Source: Bacillota bacterium
GTDB taxonomy: Bacteria > Bacillota > Negativicutes > Sporomusales > Sporomusaceae
Direction of reading: 5' to 3'
Assembly: GCA_017889705.1 (NCBI GenBank)
Contig: JAGGAB010000039.1
Coordinates: 1 to 35,381, forward strand
DNA length: 35,381 nucleotides
Shown here: positions 7,117-15,688 of the stretch, one piece after another
Numbering within the stretch: the stretch's first letter is position 1
How the letters are laid out: each line of letters opens with the position of its first letter
Notes under the pieces: generated by a model
What the model was told of the DNA's origin: nothing
Database searches by the model: none
What the model saw: the letters and a program-made list of their open reading frames with translations, nothing else
Made by a program: the position numbers and the translations under genes

Positions 7117-7995
7117 ATGCAAGTTCATTTAATTTTAGCTTTTGTTGCTTTTTTGTGGGGACTAAATCCGCCGGCAATGAAAATTGGTCTTCTGTATGTA
7201 GATCCTATGCCTTATAATGCAATTCGTATGCTGGTTGCGTTGGTAGTTGGCTGGGGAGTGCTAAGGCACATAGGGAGTTGGCAACCGCTGCGGCGAGAAG
7301 ATTGGAAAGTATTACTCGTTTCTAGTCTGGGTTTTTTCTTCTTTCAACTTTTTTTTACTGTAGGTGTGCAGATTACAACAGCAGGCAACGCATCGCTCAT
7401 TCTTGGCTGCTTGCCAGTCAGTGTAGCCATTATTAACCACTTTCACCGACTTGAACGTATTAGTACGGCGGCGATGGTTGGTATACTGGTCTCGATTGGG
7501 GGGATAGTTATTATGGTGGCTGGTACTGGTAAAGAAATCAGTCTGAGCGAAAGACATATTACTGGGGCACTGATGTTACTCGCCGCTCAAATGAGCTACG
7601 GCTACTATACCGTCTTTTCTCGTCTACTGATACATGCTTATTCAGCATATCAGATAACCGCATATATACTTCTGAATTCTACTGGACTCTTCCTATTTAT
7701 ATCACTTCCCGCCGTATTGGCAGCTGATTGGCAATCTGTACCCTGGCCAGGTTGGGCCAGCATATTATATTCTGGCCTTTTTCCTCTATGCTTGGGTAAT
7801 TGTCTGTGGATTTGGGGCACAGGGATATTAGGCAGCACCAAGGCATCATTATATAATAACTTACCACCAGTCTTTGCTGTTGCAATCAGTTACCTATTTC
7901 TCGGAGAGAGCTTTGGGTGGCTACAGTTTATTGGTGCCATTATAATATTTTTAGGTCTGTATGTTTCTAAGGGGAAACAGTCTATGGAATCATAA
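7117..7995 (+). CDS. EamA/DMT-family permease
   Basis: 292 residues from ATG 7117, chosen because GGGGGTGG sits 5-6 bases upstream; a GTG at 7078 lacks a ribosome site. About ten membrane helices form two EamA repeats. The start (LILAFVAFLWGLNPPAMKIGL) carries the family W-G-x-N/P motif. The second repeat has SYGYYTVFSRLL and a C-terminal PPVFAVAISYLFLGESFGWLQFIGAIIIFLG signature, where PVFA-LGE is diagnostic. These proteins export or exchange small metabolites such as amino acids, sugars or drugs; the substrate cannot be read here. It stands alone as one gene. Confidence 0.9.
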   Translation: MQVHLILAFVAFLWGLNPPAMKIGLLYVDPMPYNAIRMLVALVVGWGVLRHIGSWQPLRREDWKVLLVSSLGFFFFQLFFTVGVQITTAGNASLILGCLPVSVAIINHFHRLERISTAAMVGILVSIGGIVIMVAGTGKEISLSERHITGALMLLAAQMSYGYYTVFSRLLIHAYSAYQITAYILLNSTGLFLFISLPAVLAADWQSVPWPGWASILYSGLFPLCLGNCLWIWGTGILGSTKASLYNNLPPVFAVAISYLFLGESFGWLQFIGAIIIFLGLYVSKGKQSMES

Positions 7996-8019
7996 GAATG
8001 ATCACTAATTTTCAAAGAG

Positions 8020-8065
8020 TTACTGACACTGGTGACACAGGGGACGTCAAACTGTGCGAAAACAA
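8020..8065. repeat. degenerate GGTGACACAGGGGACG repeat
   Basis: TGACACTGGTGACACAGG occurs between two convergent genes. It resembles short dispersed repeats of Firmicutes and a partial relative at about 880-950. Only one full copy is present, so the assignment is weak. Confidence 0.25.
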
Positions 8066-8075
8066 TAGAATGATA

Positions 8076-9905
8076 TTAGTGGTTTTCTCGGACCTCCTCA
8101 GCCGCAAACTGGCTGTTGTAAAGACTATGGTAAAAACCTTCGTTTGCCATCAACTCTGTATGGCTTCCCTTTTCCACGATATCCCCGTGATTTAATACCA
8201 GGATGATATCGGCGTTACGAATAGTAGATAGCCGGTGGGCAATGACAAAGCTTGTCCTTCCCTGCATCATTCGATTCATCGCGTTTTGAATGAGAACCTC
8301 TGTGCGGGTGTCCACTGAGCTTGTGGCTTCATCTAGGATTAGAATTGGCGGATCGGCGATAATGGCCCGAGCAATGGTGAGCAGTTGCTTTTGACCTTGA
8401 GAAATATTGCCGGCATCCTCACTAATCCGCATATCGTAGCTATTCGGCAATGTTTTGATAAATTGATGGACATAAGCGGTTTTGGCGGCGTCAACAACCT
8501 GCTGCCGAGTAGCTCCCTGCCGTCCATAGGCGATATTTTCTTCAATTGTTCCGTTAAACAGCCAAGTATCTTGCAGCACCATGCCAAATATGCCGTGTAA
8601 ATCATCCCGTTTCATATCCCTGATATCAATACCGTCAACTTTTATACTGCCGTCATCCACATCATAAAAACGCATAAACAAATTGATCAGCGTTGTTTTG
8701 CCCGATCCGGTGGGACCGACGATGGCGACCGTTTGACCGCTTTTGACCTCTAAATTAAAATCACGGATAACAGGCTGACCGGGCAGATATGAAAAGTTTA
8801 CATGCCGGATGGAAACATTGCCTTGGACGCTTTCCAATTTTATCGGATTGGGATGCTCGGCGCTTTCCTCTGCTTCATCGAGAATTTCAAAAATTCTTTC
8901 CGCAGCAGCCAGCGCAGCTTGCAAAGTTCCTGCCGCATTAGAAATAATGCCGATAGGATTGTTAAACTGTTTGACATATTGCAGAAAAGCCTGAATTTGC
9001 CCAACTTCAATTTGACCGCGAATGGCAAAAAAACAGCCCAGAACAGCAACTCCTACATACCCGAGATTGCCTAAAAATGCGGCCAAAGGCAATAGTATCC
9101 CTGATAAAAATTCGGCGCGCCACGAATTATTCAGGATTTTTTTATTTAAGTCGCTAAAGCGAGCCTTGGCTTCTTCTTCGTAATTGAAGCTTCTCACAAC
9201 GCTATAGCCCGTATACATTTCTTCCACATGCCCGTTCATCGCGCCAATAAAAGCTTGCTGATTGATAAAGTATTTTTGGGATGCTTTTATGATGATTGAT
9301 GAGGTAAAAAGTGCGAGGGGTATAACAGCAAAAGCTACCAGGGATATCCAGATATTAATGAGCACCATCATCACAGAGATCCCCACTAGGGTGGTTAGAG
9401 AAGAAATAATCTGGGTAAAGCTATGCTGCAAGGTAGAACTGACGGTTTCAACATCATTGGTAACCCGGCTCAATAATTCACCATGGGTTTTGCTGTCTAA
9501 AAACCGCAGTGGCAGCCGATTGAGTTTTATATTGAGGTCCCTTCTGATCAGATAAATGATACGGGATGTGATCTCGGCCATCAGGAAATTCTGTCCAAAT
9601 GCAAACACCTGGGAAATCAAATAGATAACGGTTAATAGCAGCAGCGTTGTTATCAGCTCATCCCAGAGTAAAATTCCTGTAATCACGCCCCGATAAAGTT
9701 GTGTCGTCACTCGTCCTAAAATTTCCGGTGCTAAAACAGTAAATGCCGTGCTTAACACCGTCATTGAAATAGCGACAAGTAATTTTCCTTTTAATTGTTT
9801 AAAATAGAGCAACAGACGCCTGCCTGTATTGCCGAAGTTTCGCGGCTTTTCAGTGTCTCCGATGATTGCTGGGGGCTTTGAAAAAGAACTTGGCTTATTG
9901 CTCAT
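8076..9905 (-). CDS. heterodimeric ABC exporter, subunit with canonical catalytic site
   Basis: 609 residues: an N-terminal six-helix transmembrane domain (about 30-335) and a C-terminal ATPase domain. Walker A is GPTGSGKTT, Walker B is LILDEATSSVD with a catalytic Glu, and the switch His is in IAHRLS. The signature motif is degenerate, ISQGQ instead of LSGGQ. That is the pattern of the TM288/LmrD/BmrD partner in heterodimers. The ATG overlaps the stop of the upstream partner by four bases, and AGGAGGGGG precedes it. Together they would export drugs or lipids across the inner membrane. Confidence 0.93.
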   Translation of the reverse strand: MSNKPSSFSKPPAIIGDTEKPRNFGNTGRRLLLYFKQLKGKLLVAISMTVLSTAFTVLAPEILGRVTTQLYRGVITGILLWDELITTLLLLTVIYLISQVFAFGQNFLMAEITSRIIYLIRRDLNIKLNRLPLRFLDSKTHGELLSRVTNDVETVSSTLQHSFTQIISSLTTLVGISVMMVLINIWISLVAFAVIPLALFTSSIIIKASQKYFINQQAFIGAMNGHVEEMYTGYSVVRSFNYEEEAKARFSDLNKKILNNSWRAEFLSGILLPLAAFLGNLGYVGVAVLGCFFAIRGQIEVGQIQAFLQYVKQFNNPIGIISNAAGTLQAALAAAERIFEILDEAEESAEHPNPIKLESVQGNVSIRHVNFSYLPGQPVIRDFNLEVKSGQTVAIVGPTGSGKTTLINLFMRFYDVDDGSIKVDGIDIRDMKRDDLHGIFGMVLQDTWLFNGTIEENIAYGRQGATRQQVVDAAKTAYVHQFIKTLPNSYDMRISEDAGNISQGQKQLLTIARAIIADPPILILDEATSSVDTRTEVLIQNAMNRMMQGRTSFVIAHRLSTIRNADIILVLNHGDIVEKGSHTELMANEGFYHSLYNSQFAAEEVRENH

Positions 9906-11674
9906 AGTACCCCCTCCTGCTGAAACTGCGATCTGAAAATTTCCTGATAAATGCCGCAGCGTTCCATTAGCTCTTCATGGCTGCCGGAATCGGCGACTTG
10001 CCCTTCGTTGAGAACCACAATGCGATCCGCCTGAATAATGGTGCTGATGCGCTGGGCAATGACAATCAGGGCTGCATCTTCTGTTTCAGCCTTTAACGCT
10101 TGGCGAACCGCCCTATCGGTCTTATAATCCAGTGCGGAAAAACTATCGTCCAGCAAATAGACCGCCGGCTTTTTAATAACAGCCCGTGCAATGGCCAAAC
10201 GCTGTTTCTGACCGCCCGACACATTGGCTCCGCCCTGGGCAATGGGAGTATCAAGCCCTGCCTCTTTAGCCTGGATAAACTCGGTTGCCTGGGCAATACC
10301 GGCAGCCTTGAGCAGTTCTTCCCTGCTGGCATTTTTTTTACCGAAGCGGAGATTCCCGGCAATGGTGTTGGAAAATAACACTGCCTTTTGCGGAACATAA
10401 CCGATTTTCTCACGCAGATTATGGAGCGTATAGTCCCTGATATCTACTCCATCGATCAGGATATGACCGGATGTGACGTCATAAAAACGCAGCAGCAGTT
10501 TGGCAATGGTGGACTTTCCGCTGCCGGTACTGCCGATAATGGCCGTCATTTGATTGGGATAAGCAGTAAAGGATACATCCTTTAAAACAGCCTCCTCCGC
10601 CTGGGGAAAAGTAAAAGATACATGGTTAAATTCCACAATACCGGTATGAATTCTGGCTTCAGGCCGGGAGCCGTCAACAATGCTGGAACTGGTTTCCAAT
10701 ACGGTGACAATCCGGGTGAGTGAAGTAATCAGCCGTGGATACATCATAAAAAGCATTGACGTCATCATCACCGACAAAAGAATCTGGGTGATATACTGCA
10801 CATAAGCAACTAGGCTGCCAACATCCATCATCGCGTTCATGACAAGTTTGCTGCCGAAAAACATGACCGCAATGGTGGTTATATTCATCAGAATTGTAAC
10901 CGCTGGCATTAAGATGCCGATCAGACGCTGGGTATGAATGGACAATCGGGTGTATTCATAATTGACTCCTTCGAAGCGCTCCATTTCATGGCAGGTCTGT
11001 TTAAAGGCCCGAATGACGCGTATTCCGGTAAGATTCTCGCGCAATACCAAATTGAGTAAATCAAATTGTGCCTGCATACTTCGATAGTAGCCCAGCATGC
11101 TGGCCAGAATCCAGGCGATAACCAAAGACATGACCGGCAGAGTAATAATGAGTACAAGGGACAGCTTCCCGCTGGTAAAAACAGCCATGATGATGCCGCT
11201 GAGCATCATTAACGGAGTAAGTATACCCATCTTCAGCAAATAAAGTAAAAAGGTTTGTACCCGTGTTATGTCATTCGTGGTACGGGTGATCAGTGAAGAA
11301 ACTCCGAAGTGGTCCATTTCATTGGAGGAAAATTCCTGTACTTTAAAAAAGATTTGCTGCCGTAAATCTGCACTAATTCTAGTAGAGATACGGGCTGAAA
11401 TCAAACCCGAGGCCAAAGAGCAAACCATGGCTGCGATGGCGGCCAGCAGCATATTCATTCCTATTTTTTGAATAAAATCAGTATTAGCCCTTTGAATGCC
11501 CTGATTAATTAAGTCCGCTACCAGGGTAGGCAACAGAATTTCACAGGCTGACTGGATAATCAAAAACAATAAAAGCGCAAAAACAGGCAGTTTATACGGT
11601 TTTAAACAGTCCCAAAGTAATCGCACTAAATCAAGCTCCCTCCATCTTTGATGGTCTTTGTACAGAAAAGACAT
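9902..11674 (-). CDS. heterodimeric ABC exporter, subunit with degenerate catalytic site
   Basis: 590 residues with six transmembrane helices then an ATPase domain. Walker A is GSTGSGKST and the signature is a normal VSGGQKQ. Walker B reads YLLDDSFSALD with Asp in place of the catalytic Glu, and the switch position is Gln (IAQRIS) instead of His. These are the marks of the TM287/LmrC/BmrC-type half. Its non-catalytic Walker B pairs with the altered signature of the partner, so the complex has one working and one regulatory ATP site. It is the first gene of the pair, with a weak ribosome site (AGAGATAAA). No regulator is adjacent. Confidence 0.93.
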   Translation of the reverse strand: MSFLYKDHQRWRELDLVRLLWDCLKPYKLPVFALLLFLIIQSACEILLPTLVADLINQGIQRANTDFIQKIGMNMLLAAIAAMVCSLASGLISARISTRISADLRQQIFFKVQEFSSNEMDHFGVSSLITRTTNDITRVQTFLLYLLKMGILTPLMMLSGIIMAVFTSGKLSLVLIITLPVMSLVIAWILASMLGYYRSMQAQFDLLNLVLRENLTGIRVIRAFKQTCHEMERFEGVNYEYTRLSIHTQRLIGILMPAVTILMNITTIAVMFFGSKLVMNAMMDVGSLVAYVQYITQILLSVMMTSMLFMMYPRLITSLTRIVTVLETSSSIVDGSRPEARIHTGIVEFNHVSFTFPQAEEAVLKDVSFTAYPNQMTAIIGSTGSGKSTIAKLLLRFYDVTSGHILIDGVDIRDYTLHNLREKIGYVPQKAVLFSNTIAGNLRFGKKNASREELLKAAGIAQATEFIQAKEAGLDTPIAQGGANVSGGQKQRLAIARAVIKKPAVYLLDDSFSALDYKTDRAVRQALKAETEDAALIVIAQRISTIIQADRIVVLNEGQVADSGSHEELMERCGIYQEIFRSQFQQEGVL

Positions 11675-11838
11675 TTTATCTCTATTACAATTAGAGCAAA
11701 GGGGAAATATATTGCCATAGCTTAGTTTCTAACTTCATATCCCAAATTATTCAGTATGCGAATACATTTGTAGTTATGGACGAATACTAAACAGTGCATT
11801 GATTATATACTTTTGCATGAAAACTAGGGAGGTAAAGT
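11675..11838 (+). promoter_or_regulatory. divergent promoter region with CGAATAC direct repeats
   Basis: Between the ABC operon and the phosphotransferase, CGAATAC occurs at 11759-11765 and 11781-11787, 22 bp apart (two helical turns). AGTATGCG at 11753 and CGAATACT at 11781 also form an inverted pair with 7 of 8 matches. This may be an operator. AGGGAGGTAAAGT just before ATG 11839 is a strong ribosome site. Confidence 0.4.
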
Positions 11839-14484
11839 ATGCTCACTTATACACTTTCTTTTACTGAAATCAGCAAACAGGATTTGCCGCTGGTGGGCGG
11901 AAAAGGAGCAAATTTAGGAGAAATTTCTAAAATTAGTAATGTGAAAGTACCGCCGGGCTTTTGCATCACCACAGAAGCCTATCAATATTTTGTCACGGCA
12001 AGCCCTGCGTTGGCTGGTTTCTTGGATCAACTCAACGGTTTAAGTAGTGAAGACTCTGACGCAGTCCAACTGTTAGGACAGCGCATCCGCCAGCATATGG
12101 AAAGTTTGCCGGTGCCGGAAGAAATTCGACGGCAGATCGGTCAGGCATGGCAGGAAGCAGGGAGAGATTATGCTTATGCCGTTCGCTCCAGTGCGACAGC
12201 AGAAGACCTGCCCGGCGCATCATTTGCCGGGCAGCAGGATACCTACCTGAATATTCAAGGGATTGATGCCATTGTCGATCATGTCCGGAAATGCTGGGCT
12301 TCTTTGTTCAGCGACCGTGCCATCGTGTATCGCTCTCGAAATGGATTTGATCATAAAAAAGTTTTACTGGCCGTGGTGGTACAGCAGATGGTTTTTCCGG
12401 AAGTATCGGGGATCATGTTTACTGCAGACCCGATAAATGGCAATCGCAAGGTTGTCTCCATTGATGCGAGTTTTGGCTTGGGCGAAGCATTGGTCAGCGG
12501 CATGGTTACCGCCGACCTCTACAAGGTGAAAGACAATAAAATTCTGACAAAACAGATTGGCGATAAAAAAATCGCCGTATACGCCGCACCGGAGGGGGGA
12601 ACAAGGGAAAGGACGCTGCCTGATGAAATGCCCAAGTGTCAGGCGCTTACTGATGAACAAGTGCTCACATTGGCGGCCCTTGGTAAACATATCGAACAGC
12701 ATTTTGCGTCTCCTCAGGACATTGAATGGTGTTTGGCTGACAGCATTTTTTATGTTGTGCAAAGCAGGCCGATTACTACGCTCTATCCGGTACCTGAACT
12801 TGCCGATAAGCGGTTTCATGTATTCTCCTCCTTTGGGCATCAGCAAATGATGACCGATCCTATGAAGCCGCTGGGACTATCGCTATTCCAGTTTTCGGAA
12901 CCCTTTGATCACATTCTGGTTATGGCCGGGGGACGTTTATTTGGTGATATTACCAGTTCTTGCAGCCCTGAAAACAAACAAACAGGTCTGAAGAGAATGG
13001 ATGCTTTGATGGGCAGCGCCATCGACGAGATCAAAAACCGCCGTGATCTCGTCGACTTGCTTCAAGCGGAAGGACAGCGCAGAATGGGCTTTTCCCAACT
13101 GAAAAAGGTAGCCGGGCCGGTGATGAGAACGATTCAAAATATGACGGCCAACGATCCAAGCCAGGCTTATCATGTCTATGGTTGGGCTGAAGAGAAAATT
13201 GCTGAAGCAAAGCGAACACTGCGGCAGCTTTCTGGCGGCGACAGAATCAGGTTTATTGACAAGGATAAAACAGAAATGCTTACCTGGGTTATGGATGGCA
13301 AAATGATGGGACCGTTTATGGCCGGTATGCTTTCCTTCGAATTAATTGACCGCCTAAGTAAACGATGGCTGGGGGACAGCAAAGAAACCGAGGATTTGGG
13401 GAAATCACCGCCGAGAAATAATACCAGTGAAATGGGCCTGGCGCTTGGCGATCTTGCCGATATCATCCGGCAGTATCCCGCTGTTATCTTTTATTTGCAT
13501 CAGGCTGACGACGATACGTTGCTGACGGGGCTGGGAACAGTTGAGGGCGGCCATCGTGTTAAACTAATTTTTGAAGAATTTCTCCAGCAATACGGTATGC
13601 GGTGTACTGGAGAAATTGATATTACACGGCCCCGCTGGCGGGAAAAACCCACTCAGCTTATTCCGGCAATTTTAAGCCATATTCAAAGCGTACAGCCGGG
13701 TGAACATCGTCGTAAGTTTGCCGAAGGCGAGAAACGGGCGGAGGCAGCAGCCCAAACCCTGTCAACTCGCTTAAAAAAAATAAAAGGCGGAACCGTAAAA
13801 GCCAAATTTATGGCCAAGCTCATTAAAACCTATCGGGGGCTTGCTGGTTTTAGAGAGTATCCCAAATATTTCATTGTCTCCCATTTTGACGAATATAAAA
13901 AAGCGATTATGGAAGAAGCGGAGAAACTTGTTCATCAAGGCGTGCTAAAACAAGCCGAAGATGTATATTATTTGTACCTTACTGAACTGGAACAGGTGAT
14001 CAGGACAGCTCATGTCGATCAGCAATTGATTGCTGATCGTAAGGAAAACTACCTGGAATATGAGAAACTTACGCCGCCCAGAGTGATGACCAGTGAAGGC
14101 GAAATCATCTATGGCAGCTATGGCCAGAAGGATGCACCGCCGGGATCTTTGCCCGGAATACCTGTATCGGCTGGAGTGGTGGAAGGACGTGCCCGGGTTA
14201 TTCTAAAACCGGAGCAAGCGAAGCTGGACAAGGGAGATATCCTGGTAGCTACCTTTACTGATCCTGGCTGGACTCCGTTTTTTGTATCGGCAAGCGGCGT
14301 AGTTACCGAAGTTGGGGGACTGATGACCCATGGTGCGATCGTTGCCCGCGAATATGGTATTCCGGCCGTTGTAGGTGTTGAGCAGGCTACCTCTCTCATT
14401 CAGGACGGGCAGAGAATTCGAGTGAACGGAACAAAAGGCTATATTGAGCTACTGAATGATTTGGACGTTAACCCAATACATTAA
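11839..14484 (+). CDS. rph: rifampicin phosphotransferase / PEP-synthase-like enzyme
   Basis: 881 residues with three parts. The N-terminal ATP-grasp domain (about 1-320) has LVGGKGANLGE, VRSSATAEDLPGASFAGQQDT and DIEWCLADSIFYVVQSRP. A helical middle region (about 330-760) contains FLQQYGMRCTGEIDITRPRWREKP, typical of the rifamycin-binding insert. The C-terminal phosphohistidine domain has GGLMTHGAIVAREYGIPAVVG with His at about 831. In true PEP synthases (about 790 residues) the His domain lies in the middle; here it is last, as in Rph and in Bacillus proteins often labelled pps. Rph uses ATP to phosphorylate rifamycins via the His, inactivating them. The substrate is inferred from family, so another phosphate acceptor is possible. 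It is divergent from an exporter operon. Confidence 0.85.
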   Translation: MLTYTLSFTEISKQDLPLVGGKGANLGEISKISNVKVPPGFCITTEAYQYFVTASPALAGFLDQLNGLSSEDSDAVQLLGQRIRQHMESLPVPEEIRRQIGQAWQEAGRDYAYAVRSSATAEDLPGASFAGQQDTYLNIQGIDAIVDHVRKCWASLFSDRAIVYRSRNGFDHKKVLLAVVVQQMVFPEVSGIMFTADPINGNRKVVSIDASFGLGEALVSGMVTADLYKVKDNKILTKQIGDKKIAVYAAPEGGTRERTLPDEMPKCQALTDEQVLTLAALGKHIEQHFASPQDIEWCLADSIFYVVQSRPITTLYPVPELADKRFHVFSSFGHQQMMTDPMKPLGLSLFQFSEPFDHILVMAGGRLFGDITSSCSPENKQTGLKRMDALMGSAIDEIKNRRDLVDLLQAEGQRRMGFSQLKKVAGPVMRTIQNMTANDPSQAYHVYGWAEEKIAEAKRTLRQLSGGDRIRFIDKDKTEMLTWVMDGKMMGPFMAGMLSFELIDRLSKRWLGDSKETEDLGKSPPRNNTSEMGLALGDLADIIRQYPAVIFYLHQADDDTLLTGLGTVEGGHRVKLIFEEFLQQYGMRCTGEIDITRPRWREKPTQLIPAILSHIQSVQPGEHRRKFAEGEKRAEAAAQTLSTRLKKIKGGTVKAKFMAKLIKTYRGLAGFREYPKYFIVSHFDEYKKAIMEEAEKLVHQGVLKQAEDVYYLYLTELEQVIRTAHVDQQLIADRKENYLEYEKLTPPRVMTSEGEIIYGSYGQKDAPPGSLPGIPVSAGVVEGRARVILKPEQAKLDKGDILVATFTDPGWTPFFVSASGVVTEVGGLMTHGAIVAREYGIPAVVGVEQATSLIQDGQRIRVNGTKGYIELLNDLDVNPIH

Positions 14485-14697
14485 CAGATAGTTTTGAATC
14501 AGGGAGATCCGCCCGGCATGAGGAGTATCGCTTGATGGAGGCTAAACTGCTTCTGCTACTGCAGTATCCCATTGCCTTATGGTTTACTTAGGGTGCAATT
14601 CTGAGACGTTCATGTTTTCCGATTTTGCAGCTAAACAGTAAAGAAGGCGCATAATTTTACTTTGATCCATTCAATGAATTTGCCAATTCTGTAAAAG
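14485..14697. other. no clear gene
   Basis: An 18-codon frame from ATG 14534 follows GAGGAG and starts MEAKLLLLLQYPIALWF before a stop. It could be a decayed gene start, but support is too weak to call it. The remaining sequence is without pattern until the hairpin element. Confidence 0.3.
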
Positions 14698-14790
14698 ATT
14701 CGCCGTTTGGATCAAACAGCGAATTTTAAAATAGTAAGAAATAGCAGTCTGCAGCCCGGAATGGGCGATAGACTGCTATTCACTTTATAG
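14698..14790. repeat. dispersed two-hairpin element, copy 2
   Basis: The first hairpin is compact: ATTCGC-C-GTTTG, three bases, CAAAC-A-GCGAAT (about 14699-14725). The second has AATAGCAGTCT (14740-14750) pairing with AGACTGCTATT (14770-14780) and an inner GCCC/GGGC. Compared with copy 1 at 3196-3323, the stem changed from CAGACT/AGTCTG to CAGTCT/AGACTG, so both arms changed together. Confidence 0.75.
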
Positions 14791-14851
14791 AAGGAATTTA
14801 ATTCCAATAGGAACATAATTAAAATATAATCGCAAGGTAGCACTCAACTCA

Positions 14852-14876
14852 CGCCACTAATTTTGCAATAGTGGCG
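14852..14876. repeat. small hairpin CGCCACTA/TAGTGGCG
   Basis: Perfect 8-bp arms at 14852-14859 and 14869-14876 with a 9-base loop. There is no T-run, so its role is unclear. Confidence 0.4.
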
Positions 14877-14916
14877 GGCTCTAATAAATGGTATATATAT
14901 TACATATATGGTAAAG

Positions 14917-14956
14917 TTATCCACAAAAATATGTGTTACTAACAGCTTTATCCACA
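14917..14956 (+). promoter_or_regulatory. two exact DnaA-box sequences
   Basis: TTATCCACA occurs at 14917-14925 and 14948-14956 in the same orientation, starts 31 bp apart (three helical turns). An AT-rich stretch (TATATATATTACATATATGG) lies just to the left. The 9-mer equals the strong DnaA consensus. No replication gene is in the window, so this is more likely a regulatory or titration site than an origin. Confidence 0.5.
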
Positions 14957-14976
14957 CGAAAACACGGTCTTGTCTC

Positions 14977-15040
14977 AATTTAAAATGTACCCTATAAAGT
15001 AGACATTAAAAAGTCTACTTTATAGGGTACATTTTAAATT
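14977..15040. repeat. 28-bp perfect palindrome
   Basis: Arms 14977-15004 and 15013-15040 are perfect complements around an 8-base loop. Within the arms, TGTACCCTATAAAGTAGAC resembles terminal repeats of IS3-type elements (TG start, AAGTAGAC inner part). It may be the collapsed remnant of an insertion element or a strong bidirectional terminator. Confidence 0.65.
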
Positions 15041-15153
15041 AGTTAGACGGCTCTTTTTCTTTTATTTATTTGAATATTCAATCCTGTAACCAAAAATCCT
15101 CAAAAAACATAAAATATAATGTAAACCAATTATGTTGGGAAGGAGGAATCAAT

Positions 15154-15258
15154 ATGGGATTTGGCGGCGGTAGTGGCGGCTGTTGGTTTATCATTGTCAT
15201 AATTATTATTCTTTTGTTGTTCTGCGGCTTTGAAGACGATTGCAGCACTACATGCTAA
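15154..15258 (+). CDS. YjcZ-like small Gly-rich membrane protein (34 residues)
   Basis: ATG 15154 follows GGAAGGAGGAATCAAT, a strong ribosome site; the longer open frame upstream has none. The peptide starts MGFGGGSGGCW, followed by a run of Ile/Leu (about residues 12-23) as one membrane helix, then a short tail GFEDDCSTTC. Small Gly-rich peptides with this plan are annotated as YjcZ/sporulation-related in Bacilli and other spore formers. Several Cys residues in the tail are unusual. The two DnaA boxes and the palindrome lie upstream. A terminator follows. Confidence 0.75.
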   Translation: MGFGGGSGGCWFIIVIIIILLLFCGFEDDCSTTC

Positions 15259-15281
15259 AATCCAATTCGTCGGCATAATAT

Positions 15282-15333
15282 AGCTACCCACAAAGGTTGC
15301 CTTACTCTTAATTAGTGAGGTAGCTTTTTTTTA
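15282..15333 (+). terminator. rho-independent terminator of the YjcZ-like gene
   Basis: AGCTACC (15282-15288) pairs with GGTAGCT (15319-15325), with an inner CTTACT/AGTGAG stem, followed by a run of eight or nine T. Confidence 0.75.
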
Positions 15334-15361
15334 TTAGATATTATTTAAGGTGAGCGTGCAG

Positions 15362-15688
15362 CTAATGTCCAACACCTTTTAAATTAAGCAATACTACGCC
15401 AATAATGATTAATACTATACCAGCAATAGTGTAAATATTAAGTGATTCCTTCCAAACAAACAAGGCTACTAGTGCTGTCAATGCTGTTCCTAGCCCTGAC
15501 CAAATGGCATAAGCTATGCTTAGTGGGATTTGGGTCAATGCTTGTGACAGTGCATAGAATGAAGCTCCCATGACTACGACAAATAAAATACTAGGTATGA
15601 GCCTTGAGAAGCCTGCAGAAGCTTTCAGCATTGAGGTTGCGAAAATTTCACAAACGATAGCTGCCGCTAATAACGCATATCCATTCAT
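15362..15688 (-). CDS. small multidrug resistance (SMR) transporter
   Basis: 108 residues, the normal family length, with four membrane helices. Glu14 in the first helix (ALLAAAIVCEIF) is the essential proton/drug-coupling residue. AYAIWSGLGTALTAL in helix 3 is the family hallmark, and the last helix is IYTIAGIVLIIIGVVLLNL. It works as a dimer exporting cationic compounds in exchange for protons. Its ATG overlaps the stop of the TetR gene upstream, so the two are one operon under TetR control. It could be an EmrE/EbrB-type pump or a guanidinium exporter; sequence alone does not separate these. Confidence 0.93.
   Translation of the reverse strand: MNGYALLAAAIVCEIFATSMLKASAGFSRLIPSILFVVVMGASFYALSQALTQIPLSIAYAIWSGLGTALTALVALFVWKESLNIYTIAGIVLIIIGVVLLNLKGVGH

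Noticed and set aside
12364..13466. Several minus-strand frames inside the Rph-like gene
   Set aside because: No recognisable protein sequence or ribosome sites; the plus frame is clearly coding throughout.
11839..14484. Assignment as PEP synthase (ppsA)
   Set aside because: The phosphohistidine domain is C-terminal and the length is about 880, matching the Rph arrangement; PpsA has its His domain in the middle.
14534..14590. 18-codon frame MEAKLLLLLQYPIALWF after GAGGAG
   Set aside because: Too short, with no further open frame; could be chance or a relic, so not called as a gene.
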